This document shows, piece by piece, positions 1 through 4,826 of a stretch of 5,266 nt of DNA. Numbering within the stretch: position 1 is the first letter of the stretch; each line of letters starts with the position of its first letter. The notes beneath the pieces are model-generated. The model saw only the letters and a list, made by a program, of their open reading frames with translations. It did not search any database and was not told where the DNA came from. The stretch comes from Alphaproteobacteria bacterium (GTDB taxonomy: Bacteria; Pseudomonadota; Alphaproteobacteria; Micropepsales; Micropepsaceae). The position numbers and the translations under genes are program-made. Where the stretch lies: the NCBI GenBank assembly GCA_025935155.1, contig JAICVV010000171.1, positions 1 through 5,266 of the forward strand, written 5' to 3'.

Positions 1-67
1 ACACTACTCCGTGACATGGCTTGCTTTACGCTGCAAAGATACGCCCTACTTCTCCTCCCAGTAAGGA

Positions 68-105
68 CAGCAGCATTTCACTGGCCCCCCAGATCGATGC
101 TGCTG
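68..105. repeat. 9-bp perfect inverted repeat, 20-nt loop
   Basis: CAGCAGCAT (68-76) is the exact reverse complement of ATGCTGCTG (97-105). The loop contains CCCCCA (86-91), which can also pair with TGGGGG at 108-113, just outside the stem. The second pairing crosses the first, and only two bases would have to span the 9-bp helix, so the two are more likely alternative folds than a stable pseudoknot. No T-run follows, so this is not a classical terminator. Its function is unknown. Confidence 0.5.
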
Positions 106-116
106 CGTGGGGGTTA

Positions 117-174
117 GACCGGCGGGCCCTCTCAATCATCCAGCCGGTCGCGCCCACCCTTTCGCTTGACCGGC
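117..174. repeat. Three-arm GACCGGC repeat cluster
   Basis: GACCGGC occurs at 117-123 and 168-174, and its reverse complement GCCGGTC lies midway at 143-149. The central arm can pair with either flank, with loops of 19 and 18 nt. This gives two mutually exclusive hairpins of equal strength. Such symmetry fits either a dyad operator or a switching RNA leader, but a chance origin in GC-rich DNA cannot be excluded. Confidence 0.4.
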
Positions 175-301
175 AATATCGATGAGCAAAATTTCTGTGC
201 CGCATACGCGCGCAGGCGGAAGATCAACTAACGCAAGCATGAAGCCGGTCTGGTTTGCGTCGAGGAGCGGATTGCATTTACGCTCACGCCGTTTTCACAT
301 C

Positions 302-306
302 GGAGA
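302..306 (+). promoter_or_regulatory. Ribosome binding site fixing the GloVer gene start
   Basis: GGAGA lies seven bases before the ATG at 314. The in-frame upstream ATGs at 182 and 239 have no comparable purine-rich site. This, with the signal peptide that begins right at 314, decides the start. Confidence 0.65.
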
Positions 307-313
307 TTCAAAA

Positions 314-1564
314 ATGGCCGCACCCGGTTTGCGTAATGCGTTGCTTGCGTCTGCCGTGATATTCGGTGCGACGGCGCCCATCGGTGCTGCATACGCCACC
401 GATTTTTCCGTGCTCTATCGTTTTTGTTCGAAACAGAATTGCAGCGATGGACGCTGGCCGAACGCGGGTCTGATTTCCGATGTTGCGGGCAATCTCTACG
501 GCACCACCAGCGCCGGCGGCGCCACATGCCGGCTCTATGGATGCGGCGCGGTTTTCAAAGTCGCGCCGGACGGCACGGAAACCGTGCTGCATGCCTTTAC
601 CGCGGAGAATGACGGCAGCGGCCCTTATGGCAGCCTGATCGCGGACGCGAATGGCAATCTCTACGGCACCACAGCAACGGGCGGCAGCGATGGCTGCGGC
701 GGTATCGATTACGGCTGCGGCACGCTCTTCCGTGTCAGCGCGGCCGGCAAAGAGAAGGTTGTGTACGCCTTCGGCGGCGGGAGCGACGGCGCCTATCCGA
801 TGGCAGGGGTTGTGGCCGACAAGAAAGGCAATCTCTACGGCACAACGTCCGATGGCGGCGGCGGCACGCAATGCATCGTTCAATTCGGCGGTTGCGGCAC
901 GGTGTTCCGGATCGACCGCAAGGGCCATGAAACGGTGTTGTACGCTTTCTCCGGCGGCAGCGACGGCGCAAACCCGCTGGCGGGGCTTATCATCGACAAG
1001 GCAGGCAATCTGTTCGGCACAACGGCTTATGGCGGCAACACATCCGCCTGCAATCAGGGTGCCTCGCCTGGCTGCGGAACGGTGTTCGAAATCGCTGCCG
1101 ATGGTACCGAAAAGACGCTGTACGCCTTCAATGGCGGCGACGATGGCTGGTCGCCGGTTGCCAGTCTCAGCGAGGACAAGGACGGCAATCTGTACGGCAC
1201 CACGGAGGCCGGCGGCAGCACAACCGCCTGCAATGGCGTTGGCTGCGGCATTGTTTTCAAAGTAGCACCCGATGGCACCGAAACCATTCTCTACAATTTC
1301 ACCGGCGGCAACGACGGGGCCCACCCTGCGGCGGGGGTGCTGCGCGACAAGAGAGGCAATCTCTATGGAACGACACTGGCCGGCGGCGCCGGCGGCCAGG
1401 GCACCGTGTTCAGGCTTTCAGCCAAACGCGGGCTATCGGTGCTGAACGCGTTCACCGGCGACGGCGGAGCACCCACCGCCAACCTCCTCGCCAGTCCGGA
1501 CAAGCTGCTTTGCGGCACCACCCAACTGGGTTCCGACGGAACGGTGTTTCAGGTGAAGAAGTAA
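314..1564 (+). CDS. Secreted GloVer-repeat (TIGR03803-type) beta-propeller-like protein
   Basis: Encodes 416 residues. Residues 1-28 look like a Sec signal peptide (Arg7, a hydrophobic core, then AYA before Thr29). The rest is a tandem repeat of 55-60 residues with the signature GNLYGTT, followed by a glycine-rich loop, GCGTVF and a YAF..GG.DG strand. The signature starts at residues 59, 114, 172, 231, 291 and 348, with a degenerate seventh copy (LLCGTT) near 398. This is the GloVer repeat, named from Gloeobacter and Verrucomicrobia and common in soil bacteria. Seven copies suit a seven-bladed propeller, though that fold is inferred. Units 1-5 have a cysteine in the variable loop plus the one in GCG; units 6 and 7 lack this pair. 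No catalytic motif or membrane anchor is visible. The likely place is the periplasm or cell exterior; substrate or partner unknown. The family call is firm, the role is not. Confidence 0.9.
   Translation: MAAPGLRNALLASAVIFGATAPIGAAYATDFSVLYRFCSKQNCSDGRWPNAGLISDVAGNLYGTTSAGGATCRLYGCGAVFKVAPDGTETVLHAFTAENDGSGPYGSLIADANGNLYGTTATGGSDGCGGIDYGCGTLFRVSAAGKEKVVYAFGGGSDGAYPMAGVVADKKGNLYGTTSDGGGGTQCIVQFGGCGTVFRIDRKGHETVLYAFSGGSDGANPLAGLIIDKAGNLFGTTAYGGNTSACNQGASPGCGTVFEIAADGTEKTLYAFNGGDDGWSPVASLSEDKDGNLYGTTEAGGSTTACNGVGCGIVFKVAPDGTETILYNFTGGNDGAHPAAGVLRDKRGNLYGTTLAGGAGGQGTVFRLSAKRGLSVLNAFTGDGGAPTANLLASPDKLLCGTTQLGSDGTVFQVKK
488..1522 (+). repeat. Coding tandem repeats of the GloVer unit
   Basis: The DNA for GNLYGTT begins at 488, 653, 827, 1004, 1184 and 1355, with spacings of 165, 174, 177, 180 and 171 bp. 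A decayed copy ends at 1522. The first three copies share GGCAATCTCTACGGCAC almost base for base. This suggests recent duplication or ongoing gene conversion, whereas copies 4-7 have drifted more at third positions. Confidence 0.8.
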
Positions 1565-1719
1565 TAGCGGCGGAGCCAGGAAAGAGCGCGAAGACGGCAA
1601 GCCCGACCCAGAACAGTTTGGGCATTGCTAATTCGTCCACACCGTCCCGCGTTCCCGCATTCCGCAACAGGAGGTGAAGCGAGCCCGACAGTGTGCGGGA
1701 CGGAAACGGCTGTGCGGCG
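1565..1719. other. Intergenic region between convergent genes, with a long-loop inverted repeat
   Basis: This lies between the GloVer stop and the stop of the reverse-strand small basic protein. CCGTCCCGC (1642-1650) and GCGGGACGG (1695-1703) form a perfect 9-bp inverted repeat with a 44-nt loop. It could stabilise either 3' end, but it lacks a T-run, so a bidirectional terminator is only a possibility. A reverse frame starting at 1625 with a hydrophobic beginning is discussed under findings. Confidence 0.4.
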
Positions 1720-1983
1720 CTACGAAATCCTGGTCGCGCGTTTGCGCGCGCGCGCCTTGGGCGCGGGCTTTGCCGGGGCCGGCGCGCTCGCGGCCGCGAG
1801 GCGATCGGCTTCTTCCTTCGCAAGCCTGAGCTTGCGCAATCTGTCTGTCCGCGCGGCGATGGCAGCGCGCTCGTTCTCGATCATCTGGCGAACTGCTGTT
1901 TCGCGCTGCTCCGAGGCGGCAAAATGATTCTGCGCGCGGGCGCGGGCCGCACTCTTTTCGGTACCGGATCTTGTATCGGCCAT
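1720..1983 (-). CDS. Small basic protein, probable coiled coil, unknown function
   Basis: Encodes 87 residues without Cys or Trp. Residues 20-66 are rich in Glu, Arg, Ala and Leu with heptad-like spacing (for example LRKLRLAKEEADRL), predicting one long helix or coiled coil. Residues 67-87 are an Ala/Pro/Lys/Arg tail that would be disordered and strongly positive, as in nucleic-acid-binding tails. The start is set by GGAGGAG (1994-1988), four bases from the ATG; an in-frame ATG upstream at 2037 would read through the terminator hairpin and is rejected. The gene lies downstream of the cold-shock gene on the same strand, separated by 60 bases that contain a terminator, so it probably depends on readthrough. 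From memory, similar small basic proteins occur in Rhizobiales genomes, but I know no assigned function. DNA or RNA binding is inference. Confidence 0.75.
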   Translation of the reverse strand: MADTRSGTEKSAARARAQNHFAASEQRETAVRQMIENERAAIAARTDRLRKLRLAKEEADRLAAASAPAPAKPAPKARARKRATRIS

Positions 1984-1987
1984 GGCG

Positions 1988-1994
1988 CTCCTCC
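1988..1994 (-). promoter_or_regulatory. Strong Shine-Dalgarno for the small basic protein
   Basis: On the reverse strand GGAGGAG precedes the ATG at 1983 by four bases (six if GGAGG is taken as the core). It is the strongest ribosome binding site in the window and shows that the gene is meant to be translated, although it sits just after a terminator. Confidence 0.75.
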
Positions 1995-2000
1995 GTGCGT

Positions 2001-2034
2001 AAATGAAAAAGGGCGGCGGATAGCCCGCCGCCCC
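2001..2034 (-). terminator. Intrinsic terminator after the cold-shock gene
   Basis: On the reverse strand a perfect 9-bp GC stem (GGGCGGCGG / CCGCCGCCC, 2033-2025 with 2019-2011) has a 5-nt loop and is followed at once by TTTTT (2010-2006), then CATTT. It begins about 10 bases after the cold-shock stop codon. This is a textbook Rho-independent terminator for reverse-strand transcripts. On the forward strand there is no T-run, so it acts in one direction. It ends only 17 bases before the start codon of the next gene. Confidence 0.85.
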
Positions 2035-2043
2035 CATCCGTCG

Positions 2044-2247
2044 TCAGACGGCCTTCAGGTTGGCCGCCTTGGCGCCCCTCGCGTCAGGCTGGATGTCGAA
2101 CGACACCTTCTGCCCTTCGCTTAAGGACCGCATGCCGGCCGCTTCCAGCGCGGAGACATGGACGAACACGTCCTTGCCGCCGCCTTCCGGCGAAATGAAG
2201 CCGAAGCCTTTGGTTGTGTTGAAGAATTTAACAGTACCGATGGTCAT
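2044..2247 (-). CDS. Cold-shock-domain protein (CspA family)
   Basis: Encodes 67 residues, the usual length for a single cold-shock domain. This is a five-stranded OB fold that binds single-stranded RNA and DNA and acts in the cytoplasm as an RNA chaperone. The RNP1 motif KGFGFI is at residues 13-18 and RNP2 VFVHVS at 27-32. The opening strand reads GTVKFFN, with Phe where E. coli CspA has Trp, as is common in alphaproteobacteria. The start at 2247 is chosen because the domain begins there and AAGGA (2257-2253) sits five bases upstream. The frame is open further upstream to 2319, but that part is leader. The gene has its own promoter, a leader of about 165 nt and a terminator. Family assignment is firm; whether it is cold-induced cannot be read from the sequence. 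Confidence 0.95.
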   Translation of the reverse strand: MTIGTVKFFNTTKGFGFISPEGGGKDVFVHVSALEAAGMRSLSEGQKVSFDIQPDARGAKAANLKAV

Positions 2248-2413
2248 CTTTTTCCTTTGGATCATCGAGGTTCCGCGCCGGCGACCACCGCCGCACGCGG
2301 ACGTGGAAAACGAAGACATCAGTTTTTCGGAAGGTTTCGGCTGGTCAGGCTCGCAGTGAAGCGGGTCGGATCAACGTTAAGCGCTTCGCCTGACGGGACG
2401 TAAGAACCACGTG
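2248..2413 (-). promoter_or_regulatory. Long structured 5' leader of the cold-shock gene
   Basis: The predicted transcript starts near 2413, giving a leader of about 165 nt, like the long leaders of many csp genes. A hairpin at 2300-2273 has two 5-bp helices (CCGCG/CGCGG and CGGCG/CGCCG), a small internal loop and a GTGGT loop. Upstream of it TTTTCC (2310-2305) is complementary to GGAAAA (2255-2250), which contains part of the Shine-Dalgarno, so the hairpin would be enclosed by a weak 6-bp helix masking the ribosome site. The start point and the folding are inferred. Confidence 0.5.
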
Positions 2414-2419
2414 GCGCCG

Positions 2420-2448
2420 TATATAAGGTGTGCGGCGTAAAACTTCAA
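2420..2448 (-). promoter_or_regulatory. Sigma70-type promoter of the cold-shock gene
   Basis: On the reverse strand TTGAAG (2448-2443) and TATATA (2425-2420) are separated by exactly 17 bases, each matching four of six consensus positions. Transcription would start around 2413. The 8-bp palindrome CCACGTGG at 2407-2414 overlaps the expected start point and could be an operator. The promoter lies between the GFA stop (2469) and the cold-shock gene, so the latter can be expressed independently of the GFA gene. Confidence 0.6.
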
Positions 2449-2468
2449 TGATGGCCCTTTCGCGAGCC

Positions 2469-2960
2469 TTACCGGAAGACTGCCGCTCGCCGCGCCAGGC
2501 TTTCCTGCGGCCACAGCGCGGCGATGTCGTAGTATTCCTGGCATACTTTTGCCGGCTTGCCGGTTGTGGCGCCCACGCCCGCGCCGGTCAGCTGCACCCA
2601 GGGCTGCTTCGAACGCGTGTAGATGTGCACGTCCGGCGGCAACGCGCGCGCTTCATCCAGCGTGCCTATGCGCACGAACCGCACCTGCTCGCGACCGCCG
2701 TAGTTGCTCCACAGGGCGGTGCCACAGTCAAAGCAGCGCTGAATCACATGCGGCCGTCCAGATTCGGTGGGCTGCGGGTAGCTGCGCGTGCCGCCTTGCA
2801 GCAGCTTGACGCGATCGGCTTCGATCAGGGCGTTCAGCACGAAGGCCGAGCCTGTCTGCCGCTGGCAATCGGTGCAGTGACAGCAGTGCACGAACATCGG
2901 CGCGGCGGTGAGGCGGAATTTCACCGCCCCGCAGGAGCAGGAACCGGAAAAGGCCATCAT
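2469..2960 (-). CDS. GFA-family zinc protein (CENP-V/GFA domain, DUF636)
   Basis: Encodes 163 residues of the GFA family (Pfam PF04828), named for glutathione-dependent formaldehyde-activating enzyme Gfa, although most members have no proven reaction. All zinc ligands are present: Cys8 and Cys10 (CSCGAV) with Cys76 and Cys79 (CFDCGT) match the structural site, and Cys27, Cys29 and Cys32 (CHCTDC) match the three-cysteine site, followed by QTGSAF at 35-40. The start at 2960 gives MMAFSGSC, with AAGG about 10 bases upstream; 2957 is equally possible. The frame is open upstream to 3029, but that part crosses the likely promoter. No formaldehyde or formate dehydrogenase gene is nearby, so a role in formaldehyde detoxification is not supported by context. 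The family is clear; the substrate is unknown. Confidence 0.9.
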   Translation of the reverse strand: MMAFSGSCSCGAVKFRLTAAPMFVHCCHCTDCQRQTGSAFVLNALIEADRVKLLQGGTRSYPQPTESGRPHVIQRCFDCGTALWSNYGGREQVRFVRIGTLDEARALPPDVHIYTRSKQPWVQLTGAGVGATTGKPAKVCQEYYDIAALWPQESLARRAAVFR

Positions 2961-2989
2961 CTGTGGCGTGCCTTGCGGTGACGAAGCGC

Positions 2990-3017
2990 TATATAGATCA
3001 CCTGCGCCGTTCGTTAA
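2990..3017 (-). promoter_or_regulatory. Candidate promoter of the GFA gene
   Basis: On the reverse strand TTAACG (3017-3012, four of six to TTGACA) and TATATA (2995-2990) are 16 bases apart. Transcription would start near 2983, leaving a leader of about 23 nt. The -10 box is the same TATATA as in the cold-shock promoter. Confidence 0.4.
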
Positions 3018-3020
3018 AAT
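3015..3020 (+). promoter_or_regulatory. Possible -10 box for the PAS gene, overlapping the GFA promoter
   Basis: TAAAAT matches five of six -10 positions and would give a leader of about 68 nt. The -35 region is poor (TATAGA at 2992-2997). If used, it is back-to-back with and overlapping the GFA promoter, so the two polymerases would compete for this 134-bp divergent region. Confidence 0.25.
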
Positions 3021-3094
3021 CTGGAGCATCGTGTTCGACTGGTTTAGCCAGCGGAGCAGTGTGCCCCACGCTCAAGTGGTGGTAGGGTGAGTCC

Positions 3095-3607
3095 ATGTCA
3101 GGCGCTACCGGCGGCAGAATCACCCGCGCGCAAACGCAGCCGCTGCAGTTCGACTGGGAGCTGCATTTCGCCCGCGAGGCCACCAGACTCGCCAGCACGT
3201 ACTGGCATTCGCGACTCGACGGGCGCGCCATGCCATCGCGCGCCGATCTCAATCCCGCTGCCATGCGCAATTTCACGCAGAACATCGGACTGATCGAAGT
3301 CCGCCGCGATTCCGCGCCGCACGTGGAATATTTCATCCGCCGGGCCGGCAGCGATTGGGAGAAAGTGTTTGGTTGCATGACCGGACGTTTTATCCATGAA
3401 TTTCTGCCGCCCGAGATCGAAATGCGATGGCGCCGCGTGTTCGATGCGGTGCGCGAGAAAGTGGCGCCGGTGCGCGTCACCACCGGCATTCAATTCCAGG
3501 CGAAGACGTGGCTGACGACGGAAATGTTCGTGGCGCCACTCGGAGAATCGGGCGAACAGAACATGCTGTTCCTCGCCTTCACAGCATGGAGCGGCGGCGG
3601 AAGGTAA
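3095..3607 (+). CDS. PAS_5-type PAS domain protein, no output domain
   Basis: Encodes 170 residues. The segment at 36-54 (YW.SRLDGR.MPSRADLNP) is the hallmark of the PAS_5 family (Pfam PF07310), a PAS-like domain found chiefly in alphaproteobacteria. It is followed by the alternating strands expected of a PAS fold: NIGLIEV 63-69, VEYFIRRAGSD 77-87, a variable loop with GRFIHEFLP 97-105, a helix at 109-122 and the last strands 126-163. There is no kinase, GGDEF, helix-turn-helix or methyl-accepting region and no signal peptide, so it is a stand-alone cytoplasmic domain, as usual for the family. The start ATG follows GGGTGA (3085-3090) by four bases. The gene is divergent from the GFA gene and ends 22 bp from the convergent YkgJ-like gene. 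Ligand and partner are unknown; sensing is inferred from the fold. Confidence 0.85.
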   Translation: MSGATGGRITRAQTQPLQFDWELHFAREATRLASTYWHSRLDGRAMPSRADLNPAAMRNFTQNIGLIEVRRDSAPHVEYFIRRAGSDWEKVFGCMTGRFIHEFLPPEIEMRWRRVFDAVREKVAPVRVTTGIQFQAKTWLTTEMFVAPLGESGEQNMLFLAFTAWSGGGR

Positions 3608-3629
3608 AGCTGCCGGCGCAGTCAGGCTG

Positions 3630-4184
3630 CTAGGCTTCCGGGCCGCCGACCCGCGGATCGTCCTTGTGTACCTTCAGGGCATCGAAGCGGTAGCCGAACG
3701 GCGTTTCGGTGCGGACCGTCACCACGCGGTCATCGTCGCCCATGATGCCCAGGTCCACATCGCGATCGGGCAAAATCACGATGGCGCGCTTGCCGATGGC
3801 CACCATGAGCTTCATGCCCTGATCCGGGCCGGACTGCGCCCACGCCTTGAAGCGCGAGTAATACGGCTCCTTCTTCCAGGCGTCGGGCCGCGCTGGATCG
3901 ACGACGATTTTCATGTGCGTGTTGTCATCGTCGTTCGCCAGCACGAATTTGCAGAACGATGGCTTCCAGCGCTCATCCAGCTGCGGCCCGCGCAGCCAGC
4001 CGCAGACGAAATTGCGGCACTCCTGCGGCCGATCTCCATAGATGGCGCAGCCGCGGTCCGCCTTGCAGTGCGGACACCACTTGCCCGCCGGTTTGTCGAT
4101 GGTGGCGATGCCCATGAGCTTGCAGCACAGGCTGCATTCGCCGCATTCGCGGGCGGACGGAGCAGCTTGTGGAACAGCGGACAT
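3630..4184 (-). CDS. YkgJ-like cysteine-cluster protein (putative zinc/iron-binding)
   Basis: Encodes 184 residues with ten cysteines, all in the first 80: C14, C17, C20, C21 (CGECSLCC), C37, C40 (CPHC), C46, C56, C61 and C78. The spacing CxxCxxCC...C...C with RPQECRNFVCGWL resembles the zinc- or iron-chelating CxxCxxCC family (YkgJ, Pfam PF03692), whose biochemical role is not established. The C-terminal half lacks cysteine and looks like a mixed alpha/beta domain ending in VHKDDPRVGGPEA. There is no signal peptide, so it should be cytoplasmic. The ATG at 4184 has only a weak ribosome site (GAG, two bases away), but a stop lies a few codons upstream and the next Met (residue 24) would lose four cysteines. 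No partner gene is suggested by context. Metal binding is inferred from family membership. Confidence 0.8.
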   Translation of the reverse strand: MSAVPQAAPSARECGECSLCCKLMGIATIDKPAGKWCPHCKADRGCAIYGDRPQECRNFVCGWLRGPQLDERWKPSFCKFVLANDDDNTHMKIVVDPARPDAWKKEPYYSRFKAWAQSGPDQGMKLMVAIGKRAIVILPDRDVDLGIMGDDDRVVTVRTETPFGYRFDALKVHKDDPRVGGPEA

Positions 4185-4347
4185 GGCTCGTGTTTTAACC
4201 GTTCATTGCGCCCGGAGGGAAGCGGCGGATACGCCGCCGTGGCGGCCATCAATCGATAAGACGGAAGTCTTTGATGCGCTCTTCCGGCGCTTTCGCGCGT
4301 TTGCGAAACAGGCAAGGTGTTGCCGTGTTCTGCTGGAAGAGGCCGCG
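4185..4347. other. Divergent intergenic region with several short hairpins
   Basis: These 163 bases separate the YkgJ-like gene (reverse) from the secreted protein gene (forward). GCGGCG (4222-4227) pairs with CGCCGC (4232-4237) around GATA. The overlapping arm GCCGCC (4233-4238) can instead pair with GGCGGC (4241-4246). Closer to the forward gene are two tandem hairpins: TTTCGC/GCGAAA (4291-4296 with 4303-4308) and GGCAA/TTGCC (4311-4315 with 4320-4324). I could not find a convincing promoter in either direction. Confidence 0.45.
4335..4342 (+). promoter_or_regulatory. Ribosome binding site fixing the secreted-protein start
   Basis: GGAAGAGG ends five bases before the ATG at 4348. The frame is open upstream to 4042, but that stretch is antisense to the YkgJ-like gene. 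The site and the signal peptide together place the start at 4348; a second ATG at 4357 (residue 4) is less well spaced. Confidence 0.65.
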
Positions 4348-4803
4348 ATGATCCGGATGATTTTCTTGCTGGCCGCAATCTCGACCGCCGCCGCGGCGCA
4401 CGCAGATACGGTCTATACAAATGACAGGCTTGGCTATTCCATCCGCTACCCCGCGTCGCTGTTGAAGCCAGTCGGAAGCAGCGGCGGCGGCCAGGCGTTC
4501 ACGGCCGCTTCCGGCAACGCCGGTTTTCGGGTGTTTGCCGCGCCGCTGGCCGGCCGCTCTGCGCGGCAAGTTGCGGCCGAAGCGCAGCGGATTTGTCCCG
4601 GCAAACCGGACTATCGCGTGGTCAAGCCCACGCTTGTTGCCGTGTCTTGCGAAACCGGCGACCACATCGTCTATCAGAAGTCGCTGTTGCGCGACGGACT
4701 GCAAATCACCGTGCGCGGCGAATATCCAATCCGCGAGCGGGCGCGCTGGGACCGTGTGGTAACTTCCATTGCCCGCTCAATGTCTGTTTCCGGATCGGAG
4801 TAG
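4348..4803 (+). CDS. Small secreted (periplasmic) protein of unknown function
   Basis: Encodes 151 residues. Residues 1-19 form a Sec signal peptide (MIRMIFLLAA..., ending AHA before Asp20). The mature protein opens with VYTNDRLGYSIRYPASLL (22-39), a pattern seen in periplasmic PsbP-like and related lipoprotein domains, where '.GYSI.YP' marks the first beta hairpin. A helix at 70-82 (RSARQVAAEAQRI) is followed by two cysteines, C83 and C101, which could form a disulfide in the periplasm. The end contains VRGEYPIRERARWDRVVTSIARSM, resembling the terminal strand and helix of such domains. There is no lipobox and no membrane segment after the signal. I do not recognise a named family with confidence. 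The gene converges on the acetyltransferase gene, 23 bp apart, with no clear terminator between. Its role is unknown. Confidence 0.75.
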   Translation: MIRMIFLLAAISTAAAAHADTVYTNDRLGYSIRYPASLLKPVGSSGGGQAFTAASGNAGFRVFAAPLAGRSARQVAAEAQRICPGKPDYRVVKPTLVAVSCETGDHIVYQKSLLRDGLQITVRGEYPIRERARWDRVVTSIARSMSVSGSE

Positions 4804-4826
4804 CGCATCGGCAGTGAAACTTCCAC

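Larger units (their letters stand above)
1..313. other. Intergenic region upstream of the GloVer gene, no convincing gene
   Basis: No open frame here has a convincing start and ribosome binding site. The frame of the downstream gene is open back to an ATG at 182, but that 44-residue extension has no Shine-Dalgarno, is Arg/Ser-rich and would bury the signal peptide, so it is treated as untranslated. The first 180 bases carry inverted repeats, listed separately. A TTGACC at 166-171 resembles a -35 box, but no good -10 box follows at the right distance. It is not possible to say which gene lies to the left of position 1. Confidence 0.6.

Noticed and set aside
182..313. N-terminal extension of the GloVer protein from ATG 182
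   Set aside because: No ribosome binding site, Arg/Ser-rich composition, and it would place the signal peptide 45 residues inside the protein.
308..1324. 338-codon reverse-strand frame opposite the GloVer gene
   Set aside because: It mirrors the GloVer repeats in antisense and has an Ala/Ile/Arg-rich composition typical of shadow frames in GC-rich DNA.
488..1522. Regular repeats as a CRISPR array or satellite DNA
   Set aside because: Repeat spacing of 165-180 bp, always a multiple of three, and an intact reading frame show protein-coding repeats.
1984..2037. 18-residue extension of the small basic protein from ATG 2037
   Set aside because: It would translate through the terminator stem, while a strong Shine-Dalgarno sits directly before ATG 1983.
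2469..2960. Formaldehyde detoxification operon around the GFA gene
   Set aside because: No glutathione-dependent dehydrogenase or S-formylglutathione hydrolase is adjacent, and the flanking genes are unrelated.
2430..2981. 183-codon forward frame over the GFA gene
   Set aside because: The reverse frame contains all GFA zinc motifs; the forward frame is its antisense and shows no recognisable domain.
3098..3493. Reverse-strand frames opposite the PAS gene
   Set aside because: The forward frame matches PAS_5 and has a ribosome site; the reverse frames show no motif.
3604..3630. Bidirectional terminator between the PAS and YkgJ-like genes
   Set aside because: Only 4-bp complementary arms and no T-run can be found in the gap.
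3666..4259. 197-codon forward frame over the YkgJ-like gene
   Set aside because: Antisense to a gene with an ordered cysteine cluster; rich in Ala, Arg and His without a domain pattern.
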